A stretch of 64,000 nucleotides of DNA from Lachnospiraceae bacterium XBD2001 (GCA_900116395.1 FPAN01000002.1:558001-622000), one strand, 5' to 3'; shown: positions 33,499 through 41,805, numbered from the stretch's first letter. Made by a program: numbers and translations. Notes: generated by a model from the sequence alone, not told the origin.

Positions 33499-33882
33499 AT
33501 GAAAATTGAACACATCGCAATGTACGTAAATAATCTAGAAGCGGCCAGAGACTTCTTCGTGAAATACTTTGGTGGGAAATCCAACGATGGATATCATAAT
33601 CCCAATACCGATTTTCGTTCCTACTTCATCACCTTTGATGATGGAGCAAGATTAGAAATAATGAAGAAACCAGTAATGGATGACTTAGAAAAGCCCTTGA
33701 ATCGAACGGGTTACATTCATCTAGCCTTTTCAGTAGGCAGCAAGGAAGCGGTAGATGAACTAACTGCTCGTTTGAAGAACGATGGCTACGACGTAGTAAG
33801 TGGTCCTCGTACAACAGGAGACGGATACTACGAGAGTTGTATCGTAGGGATTGAAGGGAACCAGATAGAAATTACAGTATAA
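33499..33882 (+). CDS. VOC (glyoxalase/bleomycin-resistance fold) protein
   Basis: A 127-residue two-module VOC protein ([20 protein letters not shown]; second half [18 protein letters not shown]; end [17 protein letters not shown]). Metal ligands are likely H4, an acid in the middle strand, H in YIHLAFS and the final E. Members are glyoxalases, dioxygenases or antibiotic-binding proteins. GGGGGGAC precedes the ATG. Confidence 0.92.
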   Translation: MKIEHIAMYVNNLEAARDFFVKYFGGKSNDGYHNPNTDFRSYFITFDDGARLEIMKKPVMDDLEKPLNRTGYIHLAFSVGSKEAVDELTARLKNDGYDVVSGPRTTGDGYYESCIVGIEGNQIEITV

Positions 33883-33896
33883 TAGAGGAAGTGAAC

Positions 33897-34616
33897 TTGA
33901 ACGATTTACATATTCAAGGAGTAACAATTGATTGGGATAAGATTGAGCGTGGAAGCTATCTGCGTGAGATTGAAGCAATCAAGGGCTTAGATTATTTGGA
34001 GTTTCATAAGAATATTACGATATTCGTTGGAGAGAATGGTAGTGGTAAGTCTACGTTGCTAGAAGCAATTGCTGTGAATTATGGCTTTAATCCGGAGGGC
34101 GGAACGAAGAACTATAGCTTTTCTACGTATGATTCTCACTCAGAATTATGTGATGCAATTCGATTATCCAAGGGATATAAGAAACCTGGTTGGGGATACT
34201 TCCTTCGAGCAGAAAGCTTTTATAACGTGGCCTCTGCGGAAGAGGCATATAGTCGCGAAGGCGGCACTGCTCCACAGCATTTTCATGAGCATTCGCATGG
34301 GGAAAGCTTTCTGCAATTGGCCCAGACGAACTTCAAGGGGGACGGAGTGTATCTACTAGACGAGCCGGAGGCGGCATTATCTCCGCAACGTCAGTTGACG
34401 CTTCTAATTGAGATTGTGAACTGTGCGAGAGAAGATTCACAGTTCATTATAGTAACGCATTCTCCGATTCTTCTAGGAATCCCCGGAGCGGAGATCCTAA
34501 GCTTCGATGAAGGTCGCATTCACCCAATAGAGTACGAGGATACGGATAGCTACCAGATTACAAAGCTGTTTGTAGAGAATCGGGAGCAGCTGTTGAAGCG
34601 ATTGCTGAGTGAGTAA
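33897..34616 (+). CDS. Stand-alone ABC-type AAA ATPase
   Basis: A 239-residue soluble ATPase. Walker A is GENGSGKS (45-52), the signature region HSHGESFLQL, Walker B LLDEPEAALSP, and the H-loop THSPILLGIPGAEI. It belongs to the single-domain SMC/RecF-like ATPases of unknown partner (often called AAA_15/21). It starts best at TTG 33897 with AGAGGA 7 nt upstream; GTG 33891 lies too close. A KGDGVYLLDEPE segment resembles REP sequence only by chance, as it is family-conserved. Confidence 0.88.
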   Translation: MNDLHIQGVTIDWDKIERGSYLREIEAIKGLDYLEFHKNITIFVGENGSGKSTLLEAIAVNYGFNPEGGTKNYSFSTYDSHSELCDAIRLSKGYKKPGWGYFLRAESFYNVASAEEAYSREGGTAPQHFHEHSHGESFLQLAQTNFKGDGVYLLDEPEAALSPQRQLTLLIEIVNCAREDSQFIIVTHSPILLGIPGAEILSFDEGRIHPIEYEDTDSYQITKLFVENREQLLKRLLSE

Positions 34617-34633
34617 CCAGTCACTGAAAAGAT

Positions 34634-34663
34634 TTGGATGTACAAGTTGTTTTATAGTATTAT
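34634..34663 (+). promoter_or_regulatory. Possible promoter of the DUF3791/DUF3990 cassette
   Basis: TTGGAT (34634-34639) and TATTAT (34658-34663) are 18 nt apart, 32 nt before the DUF3791 start. The match is moderate. Confidence 0.45.
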
Positions 34664-34695
34664 TAAGAAAACAAATGTCTATGAGGTTATAGGAT

Positions 34696-34911
34696 ATGAA
34701 TCAGGAGTCGTTTTCTTTTGTAATTTATATGATTCATGCTTGCGCTAATAAATGGGGAAAAATGCCATCTGAAGTATATAAGATTCTTAGTAGTGTGGAT
34801 TGTATTAATAATTTGCTAGTGAAGCATTTTGACGTGATGCACACACAGAGTACGTCTTTTGTGATTGAAGATATTGTGGAATATCTTGGCGCAAGGGGGA
34901 TTAAGCTATGA
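34696..34911 (+). CDS. DUF3791 small protein, possible antitoxin
   Basis: A 71-residue protein (MNQESFSFVIYMIHACANKW; end VIEDIVEYLGARGIKL) of the DUF3791 kind: helical, with a conserved W and a final hydrophobic helix. DUF3791 genes sit next to DUF3990 genes in many Clostridia. Here the stop overlaps the DUF3990 start by 4 nt, which suggests balanced, coupled synthesis as in toxin-antitoxin pairs. This role is inferred from context. Confidence 0.8.
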   Translation: MNQESFSFVIYMIHACANKWGKMPSEVYKILSSVDCINNLLVKHFDVMHTQSTSFVIEDIVEYLGARGIKL

Positions 34912-35390
34912 TTGTTTATCATGGAAGTGTTGACATTATAGAGAAGCCAGATATATTACATTCATATCGTCCATTGGATTTTGGTAAAGGGTTTTATGTT
35001 ACCACAGTTAAGGAACAAGCTGAGAAGTGGGCAAGAAGAAAGCAGGACATTTTAAATACAAGTAGGGCTGTTATTAATCAGTATGACTTGCATGAGCTTT
35101 ACGATGATTATAAGGTTAAAACATTTCCTGATGATCTTGTCGAGTGGATTGATTTCGTTTGTTCTTGTAGAGATGGTAATACTGATTATTTGAAGTACGA
35201 CATTATCATGGGAAAAGTTGCGGATGATAAAGTATTCCGTGTTGTTGATATGTATCACCAGGGAATCTGGGACAGAGATAGAGCGCTAAAAGAGATTAAG
35301 GTGTATGAAACCTATGACCAAATTGCATTTATTTCGCAAGTCGCCATTGATTCTCTCTTAGAGTATAAGACTTCATACGAGGTAAGTTAA
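34908..35390 (+). CDS. DUF3990 protein, ART-fold candidate toxin
   Basis: A 160-residue protein with the DUF3990 signature MIVYHGSVDIIEKPDILHSY, then FGKGFYVTTVKEQAEKWA. The YHGS start and the FGKGFYVT strand are arranged like the donor-site motifs of ADP-ribosyltransferases, and DUF3990 has been placed in that fold group. A modifying toxin is a fair guess but is not proven. It overlaps both neighbours (4 nt and 1 nt), and the three genes form one tight, A-T-rich block. Confidence 0.85.
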   Translation: MIVYHGSVDIIEKPDILHSYRPLDFGKGFYVTTVKEQAEKWARRKQDILNTSRAVINQYDLHELYDDYKVKTFPDDLVEWIDFVCSCRDGNTDYLKYDIIMGKVADDKVFRVVDMYHQGIWDRDRALKEIKVYETYDQIAFISQVAIDSLLEYKTSYEVS

Positions 35391-35611
35391 TGGATGATAA
35401 GGTTTTAGAGCAGGTTTATCAGGAAAACTTGGAAGAACGATTAATATCTTATATCTCGAAGGAAAATGGTATTTCCTTGGAGAAGGCTATGGAGATATAC
35501 TACGGCAGTAAACTTTCGGACAAGATTAATCAGGGAAAAGAAGGAATGCAGTACCTTGATTATAAAGTGTTGGCTGAAATATTAAAGGAGACTGAGCCGG
35601 ATTTGTTTTGA
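35390..35611 (+). CDS. Third gene of the DUF3990 cassette, 73 residues
   Basis: A small acidic helical protein: MDDKVLEQVYQENLEERLIS, SLEKAMEIYYGSKLSDKI, and end ILKETEPDLF. Its ATG shares one base with the DUF3990 stop. The pattern of short helices with LEKAMEIYY is reminiscent of antitoxin-type helical proteins. It may be the true antidote or a partner of DUF3791. A strong terminator follows within 7 nt, so the cassette ends here. Confidence 0.72.
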   Translation: MDDKVLEQVYQENLEERLISYISKENGISLEKAMEIYYGSKLSDKINQGKEGMQYLDYKVLAEILKETEPDLF

Positions 35612-35617
35612 TGGATT

Positions 35618-35645
35618 AAGGACTTCGAATCATCGAGGTCCTTTT
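35618..35645 (+). terminator. Rho-independent terminator of the cassette
   Basis: Eleven paired bases, AAGGACTTCGA (35618-35628) with TCGAGGTCCTT (35633-35643), one G-T pair, loop ATCA, then a short T run. Confidence 0.85.
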
Positions 35646-35669
35646 ATTATAAGTTTAGGGGGCTATATC

Positions 35670-36338
35670 ATGCACTTTGGTTTTTCTTATGTAGGCCTGA
35701 TTTTTATGGCGATGCTGTTTACACCAAATATCATCTGGACCAAGAATCAGCCACAGAACTATGAAAAGTATGCGTGCAATGAGAATAAGATTCTGTTGTT
35801 ATTCGAACGAGTAGGAGAAGTATCGGTAACGTGCTTGATGCTAATCTTCAAGGATTTGAATTTCCAAGGCGTTAACACGTGGATGGTGTGGTTCCTATTA
35901 GCAGCATTTCTTATGGTGCTATATGAAATCTACTGGATTCGATACTTCCGTAGTGACAAGACCATGAAGGATTACTATAGCAGTATTCTTGGCGTGCCTG
36001 TTGCAGGTGCAACACTGCCTGTGGTAGCAGTACTACTGTTGGCTATCTATGCTCGTAATCCAATCTTGTTTGCAGCAGGTGTGATTCTCGGTATCGGGCA
36101 CATAGGGATTCATGTAAATCACTACAAGGAAGCCATGAATGAGGAGGTAGAATCCTATGACCCTGCTTTTTATCAGCCAGTGGTGAAGTCTAGCATCTGC
36201 AATGGAGAGCAGGTGGCGGGATTCAAGAACATCCAAACCGGTGAAATTGAAGAAGTGATGCTGATTCGTACACCTGGGGATTGGGAAACTTTCAAGAAGC
36301 GTTATAATATAACTGGTGAGATTGAGAAAATCTATTAA
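35670..36338 (+). CDS. Membrane protein with SICxGEQVAGFK-type C-terminal domain
   Basis: A 222-residue protein. Residues 1 to about 150 hold four or five membrane helices (HFGFSYVGLIFMAMLFTP, VILGIGHIGIHVNHY). The last 60 residues, KSSICNGEQVAGFKNIQTGE then EEVMLIRTPGDWETFKKRY, match in pattern a short soluble domain found alone in many Lachnospiraceae proteins, sometimes misnamed aspartate dehydrogenase. The fusion of this domain to a membrane part is unusual. The function is unknown. Confidence 0.78.
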   Translation: MHFGFSYVGLIFMAMLFTPNIIWTKNQPQNYEKYACNENKILLLFERVGEVSVTCLMLIFKDLNFQGVNTWMVWFLLAAFLMVLYEIYWIRYFRSDKTMKDYYSSILGVPVAGATLPVVAVLLLAIYARNPILFAAGVILGIGHIGIHVNHYKEAMNEEVESYDPAFYQPVVKSSICNGEQVAGFKNIQTGEIEEVMLIRTPGDWETFKKRYNITGEIEKIY

Positions 36339-36362
36339 TATTACTTGATTTAAGGAGCATTT

Positions 36363-36632
36363 ATGTATTACGTACCGGATGGAACACAACTTGCAGGATT
36401 CTATGAGTGCAAGGAGTGTGCAAATCGATTTTTATCTGTGCAGGTGGGACCAAGTTTAATCTGCCCATTCTGCGGGGAACAACCCAACATGGAAATTGGA
36501 CCGGATGAGGAGATGCCGGTAGTGCAGGAAACCGCTAAGTTAATCTCCGTTGTACAGGGTGAGGAAGAAGTAGAGCGTATGGATGCACTGCTTTCCTTAG
36601 CTGTAACAGGTGGAGATTATAGCTGGATGTAA
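36363..36632 (+). CDS. Small zinc-ribbon protein
   Basis: An 89-residue protein with one zinc ribbon, C16-x2-C19 and C34-x2-C37 (ECKECANRF, LICPFCGEQ), and an acidic tail. It is probably a nucleic-acid or protein adaptor; no family name comes to mind. It lies 24 nt from each neighbour in the same direction. Confidence 0.72.
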   Translation: MYYVPDGTQLAGFYECKECANRFLSVQVGPSLICPFCGEQPNMEIGPDEEMPVVQETAKLISVVQGEEEVERMDALLSLAVTGGDYSWM

Positions 36633-36656
36633 ATAACAAGGGGAGGCCATCAATCG

Positions 36657-37292
36657 ATGAATCCAATAGGCTTAATTTTGTTGCTAGCAATTTTCTTTAT
36701 TCTGGTTGTTTCCGGCCTTGCTGCAATCTTCCGTAGCATCTGGAAAAAGACGGGCCACAAAGCATGTCTATGGATATCTAGAATTCTGTTTTGGCCATGC
36801 TTCGTGCTATTTCTTGTAGTGTTTGGTTACTGTGTGTTTTATATTGTGAGAGCTAAGATGAATCTATATCCCTATCGCGAGCACGTATCCGGGCAGGAAC
36901 TGGTAATCTCTTGTGATGGAACATCTTCTGCGGGAACATTTTCGAGTAGTTTTATATCACAGGATGACTTCGTGTTAGAAATAGTGGAATCCTTTGACAA
37001 AACGGGCAACGGCAAGGTGCGAACAGGTACTCGCCTAGATGCGAAGCGCCCGGGGAATGCGGTGGCAGTACTGATAAAATACGGCGGTGGTGGAACGCTG
37101 GATGCGGTTTATATCTATGACATCGATGTGGATGAATCCATGGAGATTCGTTATGAGAAGCAGGAATTTAATCCAGGTTGGGATGACCGGTTAGCAGTAG
37201 CAGAGCAAGTGAAGCAGTTGCTAATCAAGAATTATGGATGTACGCCGGAAGAAGTAGAATTGATTGGCGACATGGAGTGGAACAGTAATTAG
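36657..37292 (+). CDS. Unknown membrane protein with extracytoplasmic domain
   Basis: A 211-residue protein with two N-terminal helices (about 5-24 and 43-66) and an outer soluble domain (AKMNLYPYREHVSGQELVIS, then GNAVAVLIKYGGGGTLDAVY) of unknown fold. The last residues VEEVELIGDMEWNSN-like acidic end is typical of secreted domains. GGGGAGG precedes the ATG. Confidence 0.7.
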   Translation: MNPIGLILLLAIFFILVVSGLAAIFRSIWKKTGHKACLWISRILFWPCFVLFLVVFGYCVFYIVRAKMNLYPYREHVSGQELVISCDGTSSAGTFSSSFISQDDFVLEIVESFDKTGNGKVRTGTRLDAKRPGNAVAVLIKYGGGGTLDAVYIYDIDVDESMEIRYEKQEFNPGWDDRLAVAEQVKQLLIKNYGCTPEEVELIGDMEWNSN

Positions 37293-37303
37293 GAGGAGTA
37301 AAG

Positions 37304-37606
37304 ATGGTTAAGCACGTTATTTTATGGACATTAAAAGATGAGTTATCTGCAGACGAGAAGCAGCAGGTGAAAGCCGGTATTAAGGCTGGCTTGGAAGGCT
37401 TGCAGGGCAAAATCCCGGGATTAACCGAGATTCACGTATACACCAATGGATTGGAGACTTCCAATGCAGACGTGATGTTGGATTCTACCTTCGAGACTTT
37501 TGAAGCCTTGAAGGGTTACGCAGTACATCCAGATCATGTAGCAGTAGCGGATGGAGCGGTTCGTCCGTATACGAAGTTACGTAGCTGCTTGGATTTCGAA
37601 GTATAA
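37304..37606 (+). CDS. Dabb-family stress-response barrel protein
   Basis: A 100-residue dimeric alpha-beta barrel (Dabb) protein: MVKHVILWTLKDELSADEKQ, then LTEIHVYTNGLE, and a family-typical HPDHVAVADGAVRP. Members are stress-linked or cyclase-like; no activity can be assigned. AGGAGG lies 6 nt before ATG. A strong terminator follows. Confidence 0.92.
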   Translation: MVKHVILWTLKDELSADEKQQVKAGIKAGLEGLQGKIPGLTEIHVYTNGLETSNADVMLDSTFETFEALKGYAVHPDHVAVADGAVRPYTKLRSCLDFEV

Positions 37607-37612
37607 TGACTG

Positions 37613-37645
37613 AGAGAACGCCCTATTTATGGGGCGTTCTCTTAT
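37613..37645 (+). terminator. Rho-independent terminator after the Dabb gene
   Basis: An 11-bp perfect stem (AGAGAACGCCC at 37613-37623, GGGCGTTCTCT at 37632-37642) with an 8-nt loop, and a short T run. Confidence 0.88.
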
Positions 37646-37737
37646 ATTAGATAAATATCTAATATACATATTGACAGTTATCATATTAGATGATATTTTA
37701 TATTTATCAAAAGAAGATTAAGATACTCATCTAATAT
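37644..37737 (+). promoter_or_regulatory. Promoter with four ATATTAGAT operator half-sites
   Basis: TTGACA (37671-37676) and TATTTT (37694-37699) are 17 nt apart. The 9-mer ATATTAGAT occurs at 37644 and 37683, and its complement ATCTAATAT at 37657 and 37729. The first two make a perfect 22-nt palindrome (37644-37665) just upstream of the -35; the third lies between -35 and -10; the fourth is next to the ribosome site of the MFS gene. The downstream gene codes an ArsR-type regulator, its likely reader. Confidence 0.88.
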
Positions 37738-37749
37738 TGGAGGACTGTT

Positions 37750-39027
37750 ATGAAACTAGAGCACAAAGAACTATTCAAGAACCGCAACTTCCGCAAGGAT
37801 TTAGCTGCATCACTGATTAACCGTTTCGGTGATTCCATTGATGCCATTGCTTCATCCTGGATTGTTTATGAGCTGACGGGAGAGGCTAGCTGGTCTGCAA
37901 TCATCTATGCAATCAACCGCTTACCAACCATTTTCTTAACACCGTTGGCGGGCCCATGGGTGGAACGTCACAACAAGAAGATGATTATGGTAGTTACGGA
38001 TTTGATTCGCGCATTATGTGTAGGAGTGCTTGCTACCGGATTGTTACTGGGATTTTTAAGTGCACCGTTAATCGCAGTTTTAAGTTTTATCATCTCCAGT
38101 GCAGAGGCATTCCGTATGCCGGCTGGTACAGCAATTTTCCCACAGATTGTCCCGCAGGAGATGTACGGTACAGCAATGTCCATTAACCAGGCATCATCAA
38201 GTGTTGTTGAATTGGTGGGAACCGGTGCAGCAGCTGCGATTATCGCACTGATTGGTAGTGCAGGTGCCATTTATGTGGATATGATTACTTTTGTGTTATC
38301 GGCATTGTTGACCTTCTCCTTGCAGTTGCAGGAAGAGGCGAAGGCAGACACCCAGGGCTTCTCCTTGAATGCTTATCTTACCGACTTGAAGGAAGGCTTC
38401 ATCTATTGCGGAACCAAGAAGCGTCTGGTTGCAATCACTATGATGGTATTATTCTTGAATGGCATTCTAGTTCCGATGAATAGTTTGCAGACTCCGATGG
38501 TGAAGGAGTTGTTCCATGGCAATGTGTGGTATTTATCTTTGTATGGAACGGTTGTCTCCGTTTCCATGCTCCTTGGCTCTGTAATTTTTCCAATGATTCA
38601 GAACCGATTAAATGTTAAAATGGTACTAGTGATGGTTTGCTCAAGTATTGCAGCATTTCATATATTGATTGTGGCCGGATCACCTTTTTATACGAATCAG
38701 TATGTTGCAATTGCAACCATCGTTGTGTTGGCCGGTATGCTAGGACTTATCATTAGTATTACGAATATGTTCTTAAGCGTAGAGACACTGCGAATTATTG
38801 ATCGTGAATACTTGGCAAGAGCAGCCAGCATTGGTAGTGCTTTAGGCTGCGCCATTATGCCGGTAACCGCATTCATCGTAAGTGCAGTTGTTCACTTTGC
38901 TGGAGTTGCGATTATCTTTATTAGCACAGGAATCATTGCCGTAGCATTTTGCGGCGTACTCTTTTTCAACAGTGCATTGAATGATGAACCACAAGTGTTG
39001 GCGGAAGAATCTTCGGAGGCAGCATGA
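37750..39027 (+). CDS. MFS efflux transporter
   Basis: A 425-residue major facilitator transporter with about 12 helices. The loop between helices 2 and 3, AGPWVERHNKKMIMVVTD, is motif A of drug/proton antiporters. It starts MKLEHKELFKNRNFRKDLAA, without signal. The adjacent ArsR-type regulator (overlapping 4 nt) and the four operator half-sites suggest export induced by its own substrate, as in other MFS/ArsR pairs. The substrate is unknown. GGAGG precedes ATG. Confidence 0.92.
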   Translation: MKLEHKELFKNRNFRKDLAASLINRFGDSIDAIASSWIVYELTGEASWSAIIYAINRLPTIFLTPLAGPWVERHNKKMIMVVTDLIRALCVGVLATGLLLGFLSAPLIAVLSFIISSAEAFRMPAGTAIFPQIVPQEMYGTAMSINQASSSVVELVGTGAAAAIIALIGSAGAIYVDMITFVLSALLTFSLQLQEEAKADTQGFSLNAYLTDLKEGFIYCGTKKRLVAITMMVLFLNGILVPMNSLQTPMVKELFHGNVWYLSLYGTVVSVSMLLGSVIFPMIQNRLNVKMVLVMVCSSIAAFHILIVAGSPFYTNQYVAIATIVVLAGMLGLIISITNMFLSVETLRIIDREYLARAASIGSALGCAIMPVTAFIVSAVVHFAGVAIIFISTGIIAVAFCGVLFFNSALNDEPQVLAEESSEAA

Positions 39028-40166
39028 ATCGATTCCATCTAGAAATACAATATGTTCCGGAAAGCGTTACTTTATTGAATATTGTGGCGCAGCCGGCACC
39101 TTATATCACCAACTACATGAATTACATGGCATCCCGTTATGGTATGACGCCGGATGAGAGAGCCAACAAGGTGGTGGCGCTTCTTCAAGAGATAGAGGAT
39201 GCGGCCAGAGCGGAGTTTGCCAAGGATTTGGAGACGGTGAAGTTCTACTGTGATGCAGACAGTGAGTATGGCAAAATTGATTCCTTTGCCAATATGCTGG
39301 TACTGTCCGGTGGGGTGTGTGATTATCATCATCGTACCGTGAAGGAGCAAGCCGAGTTTCTGGAACAACTCACAGAGCAGGAGTATCTCACCAGCTTTTA
39401 CGAGATATTGAAGGCATATCGGTCCAGTACGTCTGATGTTAGTAGCAATGACACGGAGACGGTGACGGATATTTTTGATTTGATTGTTCAGCTGAACGAA
39501 ACGGATGCCAGGAAGTTGCATTTACAACAATTATTCCTGCATCACAAAGAACATCAGAAGACGCTCCTGGGCTTGATGCTTCGAGCAGAGAAAATCCTGA
39601 AGAAGTACGAGAAGAAGCTACAGGCCTTTGGTGAAGAAGTAATTGCATATGCCAAGGAGGAATTGCAAGGTCAATCCATCGCAGGCTTTGTTATTCAAGA
39701 ATTTTACAACGGTGCTAAGCTTCCGTTTGCGGATAAAGATTGTGATGTATATGTATCTTACCTAAGAGCCAACATCATGGGATTCTTTTTCCGAGGCGAG
39801 AAGATCGAAGAGACCAAGCTCACTTGCTACCTTGGTGTGATTTTTAGTAAGAATGTAAGCTTCCGAACCTTGATGTCACAGCGTGCTTCCATTACGGAGG
39901 AGAAAGCCCTGGCGATGTTAAAACTCTTAGCAGATAAGAGTAAATTCCAGATTTTATCAGCAACGGTGGATACGCCGGCTTATGGTTCCGAGCTTGCTAA
40001 TATGCTTGGACTTACTACAGCAACCATTTCGCATCACACCACAGCGCTGCTGGATCAGAATCTGCTTAGCTTAGAGAAGGTGGATACCAAGATTTATTAC
40101 CGTACGAATCCGGTGATGATACGTGCGTTAATTCAATATTTACAGGATACGCTACTGCACGAGTAG
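39024..40166 (+). CDS. ArsR-type regulator with large N-terminal domain
   Basis: A 380-residue protein. The last 90 residues (about 290-380) form a winged helix of the ArsR/SmtB type (LADKSKFQILSATVDTPAYG, then TTATISHHTTALLDQNL). The N-terminal 280 residues are of unknown fold and probably bind the inducer. It overlaps the MFS gene by 4 nt (ATGA), and the palindromic sites at 37644-37737 are the expected targets. No metal-binding cysteine pattern of classical ArsR is present, so the signal is probably an organic ligand. Confidence 0.88.
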   Translation: MNRFHLEIQYVPESVTLLNIVAQPAPYITNYMNYMASRYGMTPDERANKVVALLQEIEDAARAEFAKDLETVKFYCDADSEYGKIDSFANMLVLSGGVCDYHHRTVKEQAEFLEQLTEQEYLTSFYEILKAYRSSTSDVSSNDTETVTDIFDLIVQLNETDARKLHLQQLFLHHKEHQKTLLGLMLRAEKILKKYEKKLQAFGEEVIAYAKEELQGQSIAGFVIQEFYNGAKLPFADKDCDVYVSYLRANIMGFFFRGEKIEETKLTCYLGVIFSKNVSFRTLMSQRASITEEKALAMLKLLADKSKFQILSATVDTPAYGSELANMLGLTTATISHHTTALLDQNLLSLEKVDTKIYYRTNPVMIRALIQYLQDTLLHE

Positions 40167-40180
40167 CGCGAGGAGGAGAA

Positions 40181-40804
40181 ATGACACAATACGAACGTAT
40201 GCAGGCCGGTCTCATCTATGATTCGGCGGACAAGGAAATCGTGGATATGCAGACGCCCTATCTGGACAAGCTATGGGAGTTTAATCAGCTGAAACCGTCC
40301 CAGTTCAAGGAGAAGGAAGCCTACATGAAAGAAGTGTTTGCGGAGTGCGGTGACAACTGCTACATCGAGCTTCCATTCCATGCCAATTGGGGTGGACACA
40401 ACGTCCATATGGGGAACGGCGTCTATGCCAACTTCAATTTGACTCTGGTGGATGATGGGCAGATTTACATTGGGGACCATGTCATGTTTGGACCGAACGT
40501 TACCGTGGCAACACCGAATCACCCGATTCATGTGAAGATGCGGGAGCACCAGCTGCAATACAACAAGGACGTCTATATTGGCGAGAATGTCTGGATTGGT
40601 TCCGGCGTTCTAATCATGCCTGGCGTACACATTGGCAAAAATTCTGTCATTGGAGCCGGCGCGGTGGTAACCAAGGACATTCCGGAGAATGTGGTTGCTG
40701 TAGGTAATCCATGTCGTGTGCTTCGTGAGATTTCTGAGCATGATTCGGAGTATTTCTATAAGGACGAGAAGATTGACTGGGAGAACTTAGAAGCCTATCG
40801 ATAG
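40181..40804 (+). CDS. Sugar O-acetyltransferase, hexapeptide type
   Basis: A 207-residue left-handed beta-helix acetyltransferase of the maltose/galactoside O-acetyltransferase group (Maa/LacA). The N-terminal MQAGLIYDSADKEI region and hexapeptide repeats VYIGENVWIGSGVLIMPGV, then IGKNSVIGAGAVVTKDIP, are visible. The catalytic His lies in TPNHPIH. It transfers acetyl from acetyl-CoA to the 6-OH of a sugar. AGGAGG ribosome site. Confidence 0.95.
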   Translation: MTQYERMQAGLIYDSADKEIVDMQTPYLDKLWEFNQLKPSQFKEKEAYMKEVFAECGDNCYIELPFHANWGGHNVHMGNGVYANFNLTLVDDGQIYIGDHVMFGPNVTVATPNHPIHVKMREHQLQYNKDVYIGENVWIGSGVLIMPGVHIGKNSVIGAGAVVTKDIPENVVAVGNPCRVLREISEHDSEYFYKDEKIDWENLEAYR

Positions 40805-40813
40805 GGGGATGTC

Positions 40814-41485
40814 ATGAGCGTTTATGAGCAGTTGATGCATGCACGGGACGAAAAGTACCGCCAGTTCCAAATCAAGTTGGTTCCGGGTATCGATCCGGAT
40901 ACCATCATTGGGGTTCGGACGCCTGCAATGCGGGCTATTGCCAAGGATGTCTACCGAAATGGCGATTGGGAAGCGTTTTTGGATGATTTGCCTCACACCT
41001 ATTTAGAGGAGAAGTTAGTTCACTTTTTTATTGTTGCCATGATTCGTGATTTCGATTCCTGCATAGCACGAGTGGAGGAATTCCTTCCCTATGTGGATTG
41101 TTGGCCAATCTCAGATCAGGCGACACCCACCTGCTTCAAGAAGTACCATGAGCAGTTGCTTCCTTACATTCGTAAGTGGATGGATTCCGACCATGTGTAT
41201 ACCGCTCGTTTTGGTATGCGCATGCTGATGAATGAGTTCTTGGATGCGGACTTTAAGGAAGAATACTTAGAGTGGGTGGCGGACAAGCAAGGGGAAGATT
41301 ATTATTTGAAAATGATGCAGGCGTGGTATTTTGCCACGGCGTTAGCCAAGCAATACGATGCTACTGTTACCTATATCGAAGAGCATCGATTGTCGGATTG
41401 GGTGCATAAGAAGTCCATCCAGAAGGCAGTGGAAAGCTTCCGGGTAAGCGAGGAGCATAAAGCGTATTTGAAGAGCTTTCGGTAA
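40814..41485 (+). CDS. AlkD-like DNA alkylation repair protein
   Basis: A 223-residue all-helical HEAT-repeat protein of the AlkD/DNA alkylation repair glycosylase family (LVPGIDPDTIIGVRTPAMRA, then RNGDWEAFLDDLPHTYLEEK and VDCWPISDQATP). Members remove alkylated bases such as 3-methyladenine without base flipping. The catalytic Asp is probably that of VDCWPISD. GGGGAT precedes ATG. Confidence 0.92.
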   Translation: MSVYEQLMHARDEKYRQFQIKLVPGIDPDTIIGVRTPAMRAIAKDVYRNGDWEAFLDDLPHTYLEEKLVHFFIVAMIRDFDSCIARVEEFLPYVDCWPISDQATPTCFKKYHEQLLPYIRKWMDSDHVYTARFGMRMLMNEFLDADFKEEYLEWVADKQGEDYYLKMMQAWYFATALAKQYDATVTYIEEHRLSDWVHKKSIQKAVESFRVSEEHKAYLKSFR

Positions 41486-41499
41486 GTGAAGGATAAGAA

Positions 41500-41778
41500 A
41501 TGAAAAACGTAGTACGTTATCGAATGAATTATACCGGCCGTGTGCAGGGCGTTGGTTTCCGCTATAAGGCCAATATGATTGCGAATCATTATTCATTGAC
41601 AGGATTCGTAAAAAATGAATATGATGGCTCCGTTACAGTGGAAGTGCAAGGTTCTGAACAAGAAATCTATATGTTCATGAAGAATATTGCACAGGACCAT
41701 TGGATTGTAATCGATAATCTGAACAAGGAAAAAATCCCGGTAGAAGAGAACGAGCGAAGCTTCGGAATACAGTATTAA
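41500..41778 (+). CDS. Acylphosphatase
   Basis: A 92-residue enzyme that hydrolyses carboxyl-phosphate bonds of acyl phosphates. The signature GRVQGVGFRYKANMIA contains the catalytic Arg, and the partner Asn lies in GFVKNEYDGSVTVEVQG (residue around 45). It has full family length. A convergent terminator separates it from the ABC-F gene on the other strand. Confidence 0.95.
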   Translation: MKNVVRYRMNYTGRVQGVGFRYKANMIANHYSLTGFVKNEYDGSVTVEVQGSEQEIYMFMKNIAQDHWIVIDNLNKEKIPVEENERSFGIQY

Positions 41779-41781
41779 AAA

Positions 41782-41805
41782 CAGCCCTAGCAATTGCTAG
41801 GGCTG
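41782..41805. terminator. Bidirectional terminator between convergent genes
   Basis: A perfect palindrome: CAGCCCTAGC (41782-41791), loop AATT, GCTAGGGCTG (41796-41805). T tracts flank it on both sides in the respective strands (AATTT to the right, A runs to the left), so it can end both acylphosphatase and ABC-F transcripts. Confidence 0.92.

Noticed and set aside
34335-34352. AGGGGGACGGAG inside the ATPase gene at 33897
   Set aside because: It equals a piece of the REP element, but codes the family-conserved stretch before Walker B, and the rest of the element is missing.
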